5,650 bases of DNA from an uncultured Flavobacteriales bacterium. Its GTDB lineage: Bacteria; Bacteroidota; Bacteroidia; Flavobacteriales_D; Sanyastnellaceae. The number at the start of each line of letters is the position of its first letter. Positions within the stretch are counted from its first letter, which is position 1. The DNA lies in assembly GCA_913057815.1 (NCBI GenBank), contig CAJXOV010000179.1, forward strand, positions 1 through 5,650, in the 5' to 3' direction. This document shows positions 5,604 through 5,650 of the stretch, in pieces. The position numbers and the translations under genes are program-made. The notes beneath the pieces are model-generated. The model ran no database searches. It was not told the origin of the DNA and saw only the letters and a list, made by a program, of their open reading frames with translations.

Positions 5604-5650
5604 CTGTCTCTTATACACATCTCCGAGCCCACGAGACCTCTCTACATCTC
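5604..5650 (-). other. Nextera i7 adapter remnant, right contig end (artefact)
   Basis: This is non-genomic sequence. Bases 5604-5622 are the Tn5 mosaic end, 5623-5637 the Nextera i7-side stem, 5638-5645 the index CTCTCTAC (N707), and 5646-5650 (atctc) the start of the P7 sequence. It is the exact reverse complement of 1-46 plus one extra base. The same i7 index appears at both ends, so both contig edges come from reads that ran through short inserts into the same adapter. Translated in the DUF1573 frame it yields the familiar contaminant peptide LSLIHISEPTR. Confidence 0.98.

Noticed and set aside
1..5650. Terminal inverted repeats as a transposon, linear replicon or circular element
   Set aside because: The repeats are fully explained by Nextera adapter, index and P7 sequence. 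No transposase or replication gene is present.
5604..5650. Extension of the DUF1573 protein into the contig end
   Set aside because: The extra codons encode the adapter peptide LSLIHISEPTR, not protein sequence; the genomic reading frame is cut at 5603.

Overview
The window is an AT-rich contig from a member of the Bacteroidota, bounded at both ends by leftover sequencing adapter. Genomic DNA runs only from about 47 to 5603. The phylum assignment rests on gene content: a DUF4249 lipoprotein, a MuiA-type protein with an 'AQ' signal-peptide end, an enlarged NusB, and a Glu/Leu/Phe/Val-type dehydrogenase followed by nusB and a DUF1573 lipoprotein. The only intergenic region also carries TTG-N16-TAAATTTG elements that fit the Bacteroidota sigma factor, and no clear Shine-Dalgarno sequences are visible. 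A Cytophagales or Flavobacteriia origin is plausible, but the sequence alone does not settle it.

Layout: two divergent transcription units share a 135-bp intergenic region (3206-3340). Leftward (minus strand) run a DUF4249 lipoprotein (3205-2207), a MuiA/DUF4139 secreted protein (2193-559) and a DUF1543 protein (572-47, cut off by the contig end). The first gap is 13 nt and the second junction is a 14-nt overlap, so this looks like one operon. Rightward (plus strand) run an NAD-dependent amino-acid dehydrogenase (3341-4444), nusB (4457-5401) and a DUF1573 lipoprotein (5361-5603, cut off by the contig end). The first gap is 12 nt and the second junction is a 41-nt overlap, so this also looks like one operon.

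The rightward unit joins branched-chain or related amino-acid catabolism to a housekeeping rRNA transcription factor and a cell-envelope protein. It looks like a conserved Bacteroidota housekeeping cluster. The leftward unit encodes two exported proteins of unknown biochemical role plus a probably cytoplasmic DUF1543 protein. The DUF4249 gene has no TonB-dependent receptor beside it, although such a partner is common for this family.

I found no CRISPR array, RNA gene, insertion sequence, phage gene or recognisable defence system. The most certain unusual feature is technical: perfect 46-bp terminal inverted repeats that are Nextera i7 adapters, which extend both edge reading frames with well-known spurious peptides. 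The biologically most interesting points are the receptor-less DUF4249-MuiA-DUF1543 operon, its apparent non-ATG third gene, and the mirrored divergent promoters with an inverted repeat between them.
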